DNA of 64,000 nt from Streptomyces sp. SID14436 (GCF_010548465.1 NZ_JAAGMD010000791.1:1-64000); one strand, 5' to 3'. Positions 15,781-24,921 are shown, counted from the first letter of the stretch. Notes: generated by a model not told the origin, from the sequence alone. Made by a program: numbers and translations.

Positions 15781-17916
15781 TCAGGCGACGTGCGGCAGGA
15801 ACGGGCTCGGAACTCCGCTCCACGTGACGCTCAGGGCTTCGCGAGCGCGGGTGCAGGCGACGAAGAGTAGGCAACGCTCCCGCAGCAGGTCGGCTTCGTG
15901 CTGCAGAGCATCCGCCTCGCGCTGCGTGATCTCCCGGGCGAACGGGACGGCGCCCTCGCCGACGCCGAGGACGGACACCGCCCGGAACTCCAGCCCTTTC
16001 ATCGCGTGCATGGTCGCCAGCCGCACCCCCTCGGTGCCCTGCGCGGTCTGCCCCTTGACGCGGAGCACCGGTATGCCGGCGGCCTTCAGCTTCTCCTCCG
16101 CGGCGTCCAGGGAGAGGTTGAAGCGTGCGCACACGCCGATCTCGTGCGGGGCCAGACCCTCGTCCAGCAGGCCCCGAACCCGGTCCACCAGGGCCTCGGT
16201 CTCCTCCTGACGGGTGGCGTAGCCCTGCGCCTGGGGGCGGCGCCCGTGCAGCAGCGAACGGTACCCGGCGAGTGAGTCCGTGCCGTCGCCCTCGAGCGCG
16301 TCGACCGTGACGGGCGCCAGGAGCCGCGCCGACCAGGCGAGGATCTCCTCGGTCGACCGGTAGTTGACGCGCAGGCGGAAGCTGCGGCCGGCCGTGGCGA
16401 TGCCCAGCGACCCGAGGGACACCCGGGAATCGTAGATCCGCTGGTGGGGGTCGCCGGTGATGAACAGGTCATCGGGCCCCGGGGACACGGCGGCACGCAG
16501 CACTCGCCACTGCGCGGGGTGCAGATCCTGTGCCTCGTCGATCACGACATGGGCGTAGGGGGCGGGTCCCCCGGCGAGGAGATCAGCGGCGCGTGCGCAG
16601 ATCCCCAGGTGCGTGGTCTCACCGCGGTCCCGCAGCAGCCGTTCGAAACGCTCGACGCCGCTCCACACCTCCCTGCGGCGCGCAGGCCCGAGACCTGTGC
16701 CGCGTCCCCGGCGGCTCGCGCCGAGGTAGGCGCCGAGGTCGCGGAGGTCCTGGCCGAGGACGACGTGACGGTACTCCTGCGCCAGGAAACGGGCGGTGAA
16801 CGGCAGGTCGAGCTGCTTGACGACCTTCTCCCACAGCTGCCGCTGCTCCCGGTCCCCGATCGGTTTCGGCGTGGTCGCCGCCGCCCCTCGCAGCACGCCG
16901 TGGGCGAAGGCGTCCACGGTGGTCACGTCGACCCGCGCCAGCAGTTCCTCGTCCTCGTCGAGCAGCAGGCCGAGCATGTCGCGCAGGCCGGCGGCGAGCG
17001 CGTTCGTGTACGTGGTGAGCAGCACACGGCTGTCGTCGGAGCGGCCCAGCAGGTGCTTGACGCGGTGCAGGGCGGCCACCGTCTTGCCCGTTCCGGGACC
17101 GCCGGTGACCTGGACAGGGCCCCCGAAGGAGGTCCGGTAGGCGACCCGTCGCTGCGAAGGGTGGAGGAAGACCCGCCAGGCGGCGAACGGCTTGACCAGG
17201 GCCTCCTCCAGTTCCTGCGGGCCCGTCACCAGACGGATGCGCGCAGGGGTGTTGGCGATCACCGTGGCCAGGTCCTCGACCGGCTCGGCGGGCGCGTCGG
17301 CGGGCCGGCGGACGGCCACGACGTCCCGGTACACCTCCTCCGGGCTGAAGCCTTCGGCGAGGTACTGCAGCACCTCCAGCTGATCCTCCGGGAGGAGCGT
17401 GGAGAACGCCTCCAGCTGGGCCTTGCTCGCCAGGGAGCGCGCGGCGCGCAGCACCTGGTCGTCGATGCCGAGCTCACGCAGCGTGCCGTCCGAGACGTGC
17501 TCGAAGAGCAGCCGGGAAGCGGAGCGGGACGCGGTCTCGTACACCGGGGTCAGCTCGTCGAGGGCGACCGCGTTGCGCACCTCCAGGGCCCGGGTCGCGG
17601 AGTTCGCGCTGTAGAGGCGCTTCGCGGCCCAGGTGTAGGCGTCGTCGTGCGGCAGCACGTTCACGAGGAGGAAGACGTCGCTGCCGTCGTCGGGCGCCAG
17701 GACGACACCGCGCCAGAAGTCCGTGATGCGGATGGTGCGCATGCGTTTGTCACGGGCGTTCTCGACGGACTCCAGATGGAGTCCCTTGTCGGCGTTGAGT
17801 TCGGCGGTGCTCATGGTCTGGAACTTCGCCATGGCCTTGCGCACTCCGGCCCGGACCGGTTTCTCGAGGGTGTCGTAGCCGTCCCAGAAACTCTGGGCGA
17901 AGGCGAGCCGGGGCAT
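15781..17916 (-). CDS. RelE-like domain fused to UvrD/Rep-family helicase
   Basis: 711 aa starting at ATG 17916 behind AGGAAG. Residues 1-100 resemble a RelE/YoeB-type toxin fold ('KRMRTIRITDFWRGVVL...VLPHDDAYTWA'). The rest is an SF1 helicase: Walker A GGPGTGKT (272-279), Walker B 'DEAQD' (460-464), 'RVNYRST' (motif IV/V region), 'VRLATMHAMKGLEF' and 'LFVACTRAREAL' near the C-terminus. It lies 36 bp after mcrC on the same strand, so it is likely a third subunit or accessory of the McrBC restriction operon. Whether the RelE-like part retains RNase activity is unknown. Confidence 0.85.
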   Translation of the reverse strand: MPRLAFAQSFWDGYDTLEKPVRAGVRKAMAKFQTMSTAELNADKGLHLESVENARDKRMRTIRITDFWRGVVLAPDDGSDVFLLVNVLPHDDAYTWAAKRLYSANSATRALEVRNAVALDELTPVYETASRSASRLLFEHVSDGTLRELGIDDQVLRAARSLASKAQLEAFSTLLPEDQLEVLQYLAEGFSPEEVYRDVVAVRRPADAPAEPVEDLATVIANTPARIRLVTGPQELEEALVKPFAAWRVFLHPSQRRVAYRTSFGGPVQVTGGPGTGKTVAALHRVKHLLGRSDDSRVLLTTYTNALAAGLRDMLGLLLDEDEELLARVDVTTVDAFAHGVLRGAAATTPKPIGDREQRQLWEKVVKQLDLPFTARFLAQEYRHVVLGQDLRDLGAYLGASRRGRGTGLGPARRREVWSGVERFERLLRDRGETTHLGICARAADLLAGGPAPYAHVVIDEAQDLHPAQWRVLRAAVSPGPDDLFITGDPHQRIYDSRVSLGSLGIATAGRSFRLRVNYRSTEEILAWSARLLAPVTVDALEGDGTDSLAGYRSLLHGRRPQAQGYATRQEETEALVDRVRGLLDEGLAPHEIGVCARFNLSLDAAEEKLKAAGIPVLRVKGQTAQGTEGVRLATMHAMKGLEFRAVSVLGVGEGAVPFAREITQREADALQHEADLLRERCLLFVACTRAREALSVTWSGVPSPFLPHVA

Positions 17917-17952
17917 ACGGTGGCTTCCTTTCCGTCCAAGTGATGGTCACGG

Positions 17953-19206
17953 TCACGCGCGGGAGAGGGCACAGGCCAGCTGTTCGGCGAGGTCACGCAG
18001 GGCCGACATGAGCTGCCGCGGTTCACAGGAGAGGTCGATGCTGTGCTGGTACAACCGCACTCCGCGCCCGTCCGGCCCCACTGCGGTCCTGCGCACCTCG
18101 TGGAAGCGCGTGGGCAGCTGTCCGGCCGCGTACACCAGGTGGGCCTCGGGCAGACCGAGCACGGTGGCGTATGCGAGAGCCTGGTAGAGGTCGGCGTTGA
18201 GGCGGCCGTCGCCCTTTTCCACCTTGTACTTGGCGTCGACGACGGCAACGGGTGTCCGGCCGTCCCCGGTGCGCACCACGAGGTCGGGGCGGATCCGTAC
18301 GAGGCCGGCGGTGTCCAGGTGGTGGCGGTCCTGGAGACGAGGGACCAGCCCCTGCTCCTTCAACGCTGTGCTCAGCGCGACGGTGACGAAGTCCTCGAAC
18401 AACTGGTTCATGTCGAACAGGAAACCGTCCACGGTGAGCGGATCCGCCCCCGGCGTTCGGTGCTCCGGCGAGGAGCCGCGCAGAACGGCTTCGCAGAGCC
18501 GCAGGGCCGGCTGGTAGCGCACGTTGAGGCGGGAGGGCTGCCAGCGCGGCAGCTCCTGTCCCCGGACCAGTGGGAGCGCGTCGGCGAGACGGACCCGCTG
18601 GTGCGCCAGTCGCCGCCGCACGGGGCCGGGAACGCCCGGGAGCCGCAGCAGTCGCTCGACGGCGGCCCGCAGGATGCGGTTCTCGGCGGTGTCCGCGGTG
18701 TAGGTGTCGTACGCGATCTCCACGGGAGGCGTGCGGCCGAAGTGCCGTCGGATCTGCTCGGCCTCACGGATCCGACCGCGCACCACCAGCGACGTCTCCT
18801 CCACCTCCCGGTAGCCCTGGAGAACCCCCCGGCGCAGCGCCGCGTCGATCCGCCGCTCCACAGCATGGGCGAGAGCGGGCACCACGTCGTCGTACGCACC
18901 GGTGTCGACGACGCCCTCCCGTTCGTCGCGCCACGCCCGTTCCGGTTCGAGACTGAACCCGAGCAGGAAGAAGATCCGGCTCACCGGGGTCTTCGGCATG
19001 ATCCGTAGGACCGGACCGTCGCGCATACGGAGCGCGCCGACCCGGTTCCCCGCCCGCAGCAGCCAGTGACCGTCCCGGGCCGGGTCCGGCGTGGCGCTCT
19101 GGAGTATCCCGGAGGAGGCGAGGGCCCGGCCGGCCTCGGCGCCGAGCGGCACGGAGACGGCGGGCCCGTACTCGTGCAGCACCACGTCCGGCACGGGTGC
19201 CGTCAT
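17953..19206 (-). CDS. mcrC: McrC-like restriction endonuclease subunit
   Basis: 417 aa. The PD-(D/E)xK nuclease core is visible as 'RIRPDLVVR' (Pro307-Asp308) and 'VAVVDAKYK' (Asp-x-Lys near 325-327), with 'LFEDFVTVAL' and 'DLYQALAYA' as in McrC proteins. The N-terminal half would contact McrB. Start ATG 19206 overlaps the mcrB stop (ATGA). With McrB it should form a GTP-dependent type IV nuclease that cuts modified foreign DNA. Which modification is recognised depends on the McrB N-terminus. Confidence 0.88.
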   Translation of the reverse strand: MTAPVPDVVLHEYGPAVSVPLGAEAGRALASSGILQSATPDPARDGHWLLRAGNRVGALRMRDGPVLRIMPKTPVSRIFFLLGFSLEPERAWRDEREGVVDTGAYDDVVPALAHAVERRIDAALRRGVLQGYREVEETSLVVRGRIREAEQIRRHFGRTPPVEIAYDTYTADTAENRILRAAVERLLRLPGVPGPVRRRLAHQRVRLADALPLVRGQELPRWQPSRLNVRYQPALRLCEAVLRGSSPEHRTPGADPLTVDGFLFDMNQLFEDFVTVALSTALKEQGLVPRLQDRHHLDTAGLVRIRPDLVVRTGDGRTPVAVVDAKYKVEKGDGRLNADLYQALAYATVLGLPEAHLVYAAGQLPTRFHEVRRTAVGPDGRGVRLYQHSIDLSCEPRQLMSALRDLAEQLACALSRA

Positions 19207-21017
19207 GCCGGCCGCTCGCGCAGCGAGTCGAGCCCGTAACGGGCGGCGACGTCGATGCCTTCGCCGTAATGATGCTCTTCGAGAAGCGGCAGGATCTTCG
19301 TGCGCCAGGTCCGCTCGAGGCCACCGTCGCGGTACACGCCCGGCTTCATCAGGTACGAGGGACCGATGGCGAAGTCCGCTTCGTCGATACGGGAGTTGAG
19401 AGCGTCGAGGAGACGGGCCGGCTCCCCATCGCGGCCTTGTCGTTCGAGCCAGCGTCCGAGCAGCCCGGAGGTCGGCTCGGTGCGCGGGGACAGCTCGACG
19501 AACGCGAATCGGCGCCGCATGGCCGCGTCGACCAGCGCGATCGACCGGTCGGCGGTGTTCATCGTGCCGATCACGAAGAGGTTGGGCGGCAGCGGGAAGT
19601 CGTCCCCGGAGTAGGTGAGCCGCACCGACCGGTCCCGGTACTCCAGCAGGAAGTACAACTCCCCGAACACCTTGGCCAGGTTGGCGCGGTTGATCTCGTC
19701 GATGATCAGGAAATGCGGGACATGCCGGTTGCCCTCGCGTGAGGCGAGGTCGGCGAGCTCCCGCAGCGGGCCGGCGGTCAGCCGGAACGCCACCTCCCGT
19801 GTCTCGGGGTCCTCCACCGGCCGGAACCCCTCGAAGAAGTCCTCGTAGGCGTACGACGGATGGAACTGCACGATCTTGACCTGCTCCGGGCCGCCGCCGA
19901 AGTGCTCGGCCAGCTTCATCGCCAGGTACGTCTTGCCGGTGCCCGGCGGACCGTAGAAGACCAGCTGCTTCTCGTCGAGCAGGAGCTCGCGCAGCTCCTC
20001 CAGCCACGCCCGGTCGTGGACCAGGAGATCGTCGGCGAGCGTGTCGCTGATCTCGGGCAGGGTCAGTTCCTTCGGCACCGGCCGCTCAAGGGTCTGCACG
20101 ACCTCGGGCTCGTCCGTACCGCCCGCCTCACCGGCCAGCCCGTCCAGAGCGTCCAGGACGCCGGTCAGATCGACCACGTCGTGCTGAACGGACAACTTCT
20201 GCCGCAGTTCACCGGGCAGTTCGTCGTACGCGTGACTGTCCGCCTGCCAGGTGACCGGCCGTCGCAGGTTGGACAGCCCGCCCGGCGACGAGGCCTGCAC
20301 GGCGTCCCCGGTGATCCGGCCGAGGTACAGCCGGTCGTCGTCATAGGTGGCCACGGTGTCCCCGACCCGCATCTGTGTCAGGAACGCGTGCAACTCGTCC
20401 ACCAGGCCCTGCTTCTGGTGGTACGAGGCCGCCCCCTCGTAGCCCTCCTCGACGAAGCGGCGCAGCGCGCTCTTGGTCGGGTCGGACTCCTCCAGCGGCG
20501 GCAGGTGCGCGCCGGACAGCGACACGAACCCTTCCTTCAGCCACTGCTGCCGCACCAGATTGTGACCCGAGACGTTCGAGCCGCGCACCAGCCACGCCTT
20601 GTGCGGGGGGCGCCAGCCGGTGGACTGGTAGTCGGAGAGCGGGTGGCCCTCGTCGGTGCGCCAGGACTCCGGGCCGGAGGCGTCGTAGCCGTACACCAGC
20701 GCGGCGGCGGCCGACGAGGAGTTGCACTCGATGTCCCGCGTCACCACCCAGCGCGCGGGCGCGTCCGGTGGTCGACCCGGGGCGGCCGGGGCGTCCACGA
20801 GTGCGCCGTCCGCGCGGAGTTCCGCCCGGAACCGGCGCGCGTGGCGGCCGAGCCCCGGCCACTCCTCTGCGGTCACGAGAGATCCCTCGCGCAGCAGGAA
20901 CTTGTTCGTCCCGTTGCCGCCGAACCGCGTCAGCAGGTACCCGCGCGCCTCGGCACCGTCCTGCGGCAGCTTGATGCGGAAGTCGGGCGTGCCGGGGAGG
21001 CGGTCGGGCTGCGGCAT
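19203..21017 (-). CDS. mcrB: McrB-like GTPase with non-standard N-terminal domains
   Basis: 604 aa. The C-terminal AAA+ module has Walker A GPPGTGKT (356-363), Walker B 'LIIDEINRANLAK' (437 onward) and the McrB hallmark 'GTMNTADRS' (484-492). The N-terminus is not the E. coli DUF3578 type. Residues about 12-118 look like DUF4357 ('YLLTRFGG...FLLREGS', 'RDIECNSSSAAAALVYGYDASG'), and 140-290 contains 'MRVGDTVATYDDDRLYLGRITG', reminiscent of EVE/PUA-like modified-base readers. Start ATG 21017 has GGAAGG at the right distance. First gene of the mcrB-mcrC-helicase operon. Confidence 0.88.
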   Translation of the reverse strand: MPQPDRLPGTPDFRIKLPQDGAEARGYLLTRFGGNGTNKFLLREGSLVTAEEWPGLGRHARRFRAELRADGALVDAPAAPGRPPDAPARWVVTRDIECNSSSAAAALVYGYDASGPESWRTDEGHPLSDYQSTGWRPPHKAWLVRGSNVSGHNLVRQQWLKEGFVSLSGAHLPPLEESDPTKSALRRFVEEGYEGAASYHQKQGLVDELHAFLTQMRVGDTVATYDDDRLYLGRITGDAVQASSPGGLSNLRRPVTWQADSHAYDELPGELRQKLSVQHDVVDLTGVLDALDGLAGEAGGTDEPEVVQTLERPVPKELTLPEISDTLADDLLVHDRAWLEELRELLLDEKQLVFYGPPGTGKTYLAMKLAEHFGGGPEQVKIVQFHPSYAYEDFFEGFRPVEDPETREVAFRLTAGPLRELADLASREGNRHVPHFLIIDEINRANLAKVFGELYFLLEYRDRSVRLTYSGDDFPLPPNLFVIGTMNTADRSIALVDAAMRRRFAFVELSPRTEPTSGLLGRWLERQGRDGEPARLLDALNSRIDEADFAIGPSYLMKPGVYRDGGLERTWRTKILPLLEEHHYGEGIDVAARYGLDSLRERPA

Positions 21018-21065
21018 GGTGACCTTCCGAAAGGGCGAGGCCTGTGTCGGACACCGCAGAGACTA

Positions 21066-21086
21066 CACGTTGACGCCGTCAACGTG
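21066..21086. promoter_or_regulatory. Perfect palindrome in the mcrB divergent promoter
   Basis: Arms CACGTTGACG (21066-21075) and CGTCAACGTG (21077-21086) are exact reverse complements around one central base. Each arm contains TTGACG, a good -35 hexamer, one per strand. It lies 49 bp upstream of mcrB and 143 bp upstream of the rightward gene, so one regulator could control both. Confidence 0.7.
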
Positions 21087-21229
21087 CATGAGTGAGATGT
21101 TTCAGGCTTCCTCGGACCTGTGCCGCTGGGTGGCCGATGTGGATCGAGTGACACACGGTGCGGTGATTCGGCTATACCGTTCTGCCGGGACGTCAGACGC
21201 GGGCTGACGTGGGATGAGTTGGGGGGGCG

Positions 21230-22552
21230 ATGATCGACTACCGCAAGGTGCCGAATGTTCCGGTCTGGACGCTGGCGACACGCGATGTCCAGGTGCCGGC
21301 CGTCATCGGGGACGGGCCGATGACGCCCGAGCGGCTGACCGAACTGCGCGGGGTGCTGGCCGCGTTGGCCGACCAGCCGATCGCCACGCTGGAGGCGCAC
21401 CCGCTGCCCGAGAAGCTCGACCGCAGCCGTGGCATCCCCCTCGATGCCGCCAGCCCGCTGGCGCAGCATCTGTCGCAGCTCATCACCGACTCGGCGAAGG
21501 TGTCCGCCACGGCCGCCAAGGCGACGGCCTCCGGCGGGATCCTGTGCCGCGTGGTGGTCCCGGCGAAGGTTGCCGAGGAGTTCGGGCAGGGGCTGGTCCG
21601 CTGGATGGTGCCGAAGGGGTCGAAGGGCGGGTTCTACGGCGACCTCGTGAATTCGGCGACGGGGCAGATCGTCGCGAAGCCGACGTTCGTGCCGGTCAGT
21701 GGAGCGGCAGCGGCCGGCACGGTCGGCGGCGCGGGCGCGACCGCCGGCGCCGCGGCTGCGGGGGGAACGGTGCTCACGGTGGCCGCTCCGCTCGTGCTCA
21801 TGGCGGTGGCCGTGGGGGTGAGCGCCCACGCCGACCGCAAGCGGCAGCAGGCCATCGAGCACATCACGGACCTTCTGGAGCAGCTTCAGGCCGACAAGCT
21901 CGACGACGAGCACAGCGCACTCAACGGCTGCCGCCCCGCCATCGACAAGGCCACGGCCATCCTGCTCGACCAGGGCAGGCTCGGTGTCTCGCTGGGCCTC
22001 GACTCGGCGGTGCACGCCATCGACACGGCACTGAGCAAGGCCGATATCCGTCTCGCCCGTTGGCGGAGCACGCTCGACAAGCTGCCCGCCGGCGAGCCCG
22101 TCGAGATGGGCACGCTGACCGAGGCGTTTCCCGGCGTCGACGAACAGGGCGGAGCGTTCCGCGCCCACCTCGAACTGGCCTCGCTGGCCATCGCGTTGAA
22201 GCGGCGCGTCAACGTCCTCCAGGCGGTCGAGCGGGCCCAGAGCGAGCCCGACAACCTGTTCGAGAGCTTCGCCCGCGCCCTCAAGGACGACGAGCGGCGT
22301 CTCGACGAGCTGGAGAGGGGCATCGCCGCCGTGCTGCTGCGTCTGTCGACGCTGCAGCTGGCCCGCCCGAGCAGCAAGCGCCCCGTCTTCACGACCGGTG
22401 AGGTCGACCGGCTCCTGCGTTCGGCGTACCAGCTCCGCAGCCTGGGCGACGGCGTCGCACTCAACGGCCGCCCGGCGGACGTGGCGATCGAGATCGCCCG
22501 CGACCGGGACGGCTCGGTGGTGGTGTTCCCCGCGCTGCCCGCGGAGGCATAG
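21230..22552 (+). CDS. Unknown protein with a hydrophobic Gly/Ala hairpin
   Basis: 440 aa, not recognised. Residues about 155-200 form a Gly/Ala-rich hydrophobic stretch ('GTVGGAGATAGAAAAGGTVLTVAAPLVL' is its core, quoted here in two parts: GTVGGAGATAGAAAA then GGTVLTVAAPLVL) that could be a glycine-zipper membrane hairpin. It is followed by charged helices with coiled-coil character (205-240, 330-385). No catalytic motif is visible. It is divergent from mcrB across a perfect palindrome, so a role as membrane effector or accessory of the restriction unit is a guess from position only. The start is ATG 21230, preceded by a G-rich run. Confidence 0.7.
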   Translation: MIDYRKVPNVPVWTLATRDVQVPAVIGDGPMTPERLTELRGVLAALADQPIATLEAHPLPEKLDRSRGIPLDAASPLAQHLSQLITDSAKVSATAAKATASGGILCRVVVPAKVAEEFGQGLVRWMVPKGSKGGFYGDLVNSATGQIVAKPTFVPVSGAAAAGTVGGAGATAGAAAAGGTVLTVAAPLVLMAVAVGVSAHADRKRQQAIEHITDLLEQLQADKLDDEHSALNGCRPAIDKATAILLDQGRLGVSLGLDSAVHAIDTALSKADIRLARWRSTLDKLPAGEPVEMGTLTEAFPGVDEQGGAFRAHLELASLAIALKRRVNVLQAVERAQSEPDNLFESFARALKDDERRLDELERGIAAVLLRLSTLQLARPSSKRPVFTTGEVDRLLRSAYQLRSLGDGVALNGRPADVAIEIARDRDGSVVVFPALPAEA

Positions 22553-22773
22553 CGCTGCGGAGGGGAGGGCGAGGGCGCGCGGCTCCGGCGCGATGGTGTG
22601 GCTGGGCGGGGAAGCCTGCCCGACGCGCGCCGCATTACGCCAGCGGAAGGCCCAGAACACCGTCCAGCGACTTGGACCTCCTGTACTGATCCCGAGGGTG
22701 GTCGGCTTGGTGTGATCGATGGCCGTGCTGCCGAGGCCGGTGGGAAACCCGGCGCGGTCGGCGGGCGAAGTGA

Positions 22774-23214
22774 TCAGGGGCCGGGGTCGAGCAGGTCCGC
22801 CCGGACGGTCTTGCCGCTGGGTGGGTAGGGGACGCAGTCCCAGTGGTCGGCGAGGGCGGTGACGAGGGTCAGGCCGCGTCCGATGGTGCCGAGCGGGTCG
22901 GTGTCCGCGAGGCGGGGGAGTGGACGGAGGTCTCCGCGGGCGTCGCTGACCTCGATACGGAGGCGGCCGGCTACCGGGTCGAGGGCGAGCGTGAGCCGGA
23001 AGCAGCGGCCCGGCACGCGCCCGTGCAGTACGGCGTTGGCGGTCAGCTCCGCGACGACGAGTTCGGCACGCTCCGCGAGGTCCTGCGAGACGCCCCAGGA
23101 ACGCAGTTCGGTCACTGCGAGGAGCCGCGCGAGACGGGCGCCGCGCCGTGTGGAGGACAGGAGCTGGGTGAAGGCGCCGACGGGGGCACCGATGTGGGGT
23201 GTTGCCTGGTTCAT
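22774..23214 (-). CDS. HATPase (RsbW/SpoIIAB-like) ATP-binding regulator
   Basis: 146 aa from ATG 23214. It has the small GHKL ATPase pattern seen in many Streptomyces anti-sigma-like proteins: N-box 'ELVVAELTANAVLHG', 'IEVSDARGD', 'GRGLTLVTALADHW'. Such genes often accompany XRE and DUF397 genes, as here. Promoter palindrome 23261-23283 is almost identical to the one before the XRE gene at 25466, which points to co-regulation. The likely role is binding and controlling a regulator; kinase activity is not established. Confidence 0.83.
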   Translation of the reverse strand: MNQATPHIGAPVGAFTQLLSSTRRGARLARLLAVTELRSWGVSQDLAERAELVVAELTANAVLHGRVPGRCFRLTLALDPVAGRLRIEVSDARGDLRPLPRLADTDPLGTIGRGLTLVTALADHWDCVPYPPSGKTVRADLLDPGP

Positions 23215-23260
23215 GGTGTCAGCGTGGCGGGAGGGAACAGGCGGAGGCGAGTACCGAGCC

Positions 23261-23283
23261 CCGTACGCTGAGTGAGCGTACGG
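23261..23283. promoter_or_regulatory. XRE-type operator, copy 1
   Basis: Inverted repeat with perfect arms CCGTACGCT (23261-23269) and AGCGTACGG (23275-23283). Over 23 bp it differs from the copy at 25333-25355 by one base. It lies 47 bp before the HATPase start. Confidence 0.75.
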
Positions 23284-23604
23284 AGCCGGAGCGTCCGGTC
23301 TATTCGAGCGCACGCACAGGGCCGTTGAGGAAGCGCGCGGTCGGGGAGCGCATCGCCCCGGCGAGGGTGTACGCGGGGCGTACGAGGGAGCAGCCGTACG
23401 AGATGTCGGCGCCCAACGCGCAGGCGTTCGGCGGGGGCGTCCATCAGCCGGCCCCGGTACGCGGAGTGACGGCAGACGTCCGTGCGCTTCCGGAAGAGGT
23501 GTTCACGAGGCGGTGGCGATCGGCCCCCGAGCGGGCCGCACCCCGGAGTGGGGCGCGGCCGGGAGCGCGCCCATGGTGTCAGTTGGCCGTGCGCCTCGGG
23601 CTCC
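23284..23604 (-). pseudogene. Decayed paralogue of the 24370-24837 gene
   Basis: No intact gene. In two frames the minus strand keeps pieces resembling the end of the hypothetical protein at 24370-24837: 'MDAPAERLRVG' in one frame, then 'ADISYGCSLVRPAYTLAGAM' in another, against 'VDAAAERLHAGGDVSYGRYLERPSYLALAVV'. A frameshift therefore separates them. It suggests the small regulatory cassette was duplicated and one copy decayed. Confidence 0.5.
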
Positions 23605-24330
23605 TCAGCTCCTGGTGGGGCTTGCGGTGTGCTCCGAGCTCTGGGCGGGAGCGGGGACGCGGTCGGTGGTGGAGGGGGCGGCGAAGACCTCGTCGAGGGT
23701 GGTGGCGTCGATGGCGCGGTCGAACCAGAGATCCAGGAGCGGCGCGTCCGCGCAGGTGGTGACACGCTGTCGCGTCTCTTCCGTCAGTGAGAGGCCGCGG
23801 CGATCCATCAGGTGCAGCAGTCGCTCGGCCTTCTCTTTCACGCGTCCTTCCTCCCGTCCTTCCTCGCGTCCTGCGAGGCGAGCGTCGCCCACGATGGTGC
23901 CTCGCCTGGGGGTGAAGAGGGTCTCCATCACGTTCCTCCAAAATTTCCGGGCGTGTTCACTGCCCAAGCCGTCCTCGATCAGTCCCGCCAGGTCGTCCCG
24001 TGCTTCGCGGTCCGAGTCCTGGGCCAGGGCCTCGCCCATGACCGTCAGTATGCCCTCGATGTCCGGGTCGTTGCTGTGGATCCACAGACAGAACGCGGCG
24101 AAGGCGAGGTCCGTCAGGGCGTCTTCGATCCGGCTCACCCGCAGGACGTTGGCCGGCCCCAGTACGTGTGGCACGGTCACCTGGGTGGGGTGTCCCAAGC
24201 CGGTGCGCAGAGGTGTGGCCGCCCACGCCGCTGTCGCCGTGTCCACGCACAGGACCAGCAGGACGACCTCGAGTTTGTACCGGTCACGCAAGTACGCGAC
24301 GTAGTACGGCTGGAACTTGCTGGGGTCACA
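23605..24330 (-). pseudogene. N-terminally truncated Rpn/PD-(D/E)XK family protein
   Basis: About 229 residues with the C-terminal two thirds of a Streptomyces protein family related to Rpn/YhgA recombination-promoting nucleases: 'YKLEVVLLVLCVDTATAAWA', 'VTVPHVLGPANV', 'EGREEGRVKEKAERLL'. The frame continues upstream as 'CDPSKFQPYYVAYLRDR' but the N-terminal nuclease strands with the catalytic acidic residues are missing. It is therefore probably inactive. Confidence 0.6.
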
Positions 24331-24369
24331 CCGAGGAGCGCGACCAGAAGGGCGGGTGTCGGGTCTGCT

Positions 24370-24837
24370 CTACGCGCAGGGGCAGGTCAGTGCGGGGGCC
24401 GCGCGGTTGGGGGAGCAGGTGACCACGGCGAGGGCGAGGTACGACGGGCGCTCGAGGTAGCGGCCGTACGACACGTCGCCGCCCGCGTGCAGCCGTTCGG
24501 CGGCGGCGTCCACCAGCCGGGCCAGGCGCGCGGTGTCCCGGTCGTGCTCCGCGGCGAACCGCGGGGCGTACTCGGCCAGGCGCTCACCCAGCCAGGCCGC
24601 CGCCTCCTTCGCCTCCTCCCAGGTCCCCCGCACCAGCGAGCGGGGCTTGACGAGCCAGTAGGCCGTCTCCAGGGGCGGGAGGTCCGACGTGCGGAACTCC
24701 GCGGCGACTTGGCGGTAGCGCTCGATGAGTTCCGGCCTGCTCCCGGCCGGGGGCGGATCGGGGTGCGGGGGCCGTCGTAGGGCCTCGTCGTCGAAGCGCG
24801 TCTTGGGGCCGGTCCAGAGGTAGGCGTGGTGGTGCAC
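24370..24837 (-). CDS. Hypothetical protein of a regulatory cassette
   Basis: 155 aa from GTG 24837 behind GGGAG. It is charged, mostly helical, with no recognised motif ('LIERYRQVAAEFRTSDLPPLETAYWLVKPRSL' is its most distinctive part, residues 37-68). It ends in a Cys-containing tail ('ALTCPCA'). A decayed relative lies at 23284-23604, and together with the DUF397-like gene upstream it looks like part of a recurring Streptomyces XRE/DUF397 cassette. Function unknown. Confidence 0.6.
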   Translation of the reverse strand: MHHHAYLWTGPKTRFDDEALRRPPHPDPPPAGSRPELIERYRQVAAEFRTSDLPPLETAYWLVKPRSLVRGTWEEAKEAAAWLGERLAEYAPRFAAEHDRDTARLARLVDAAAERLHAGGDVSYGRYLERPSYLALAVVTCSPNRAAPALTCPCA

Positions 24838-24860
24838 GTGTTGCTCCCGGAGGGCGGAGC

Positions 24861-24897
24861 GCCGGCCGGACGCGGGGTGGGACCCGGTCCGGCCGGC
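24861..24897. terminator. Hairpin between small cassette genes
   Basis: Perfect 11-bp GC-rich stem (24861-24871 with 24887-24897) in the 84-bp gap between the DUF397-like gene and the hypothetical gene. It could attenuate read-through. Confidence 0.55.
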
Positions 24898-24921
24898 GAC
24901 AGGGGAGGAGAGGGAGGAGGG

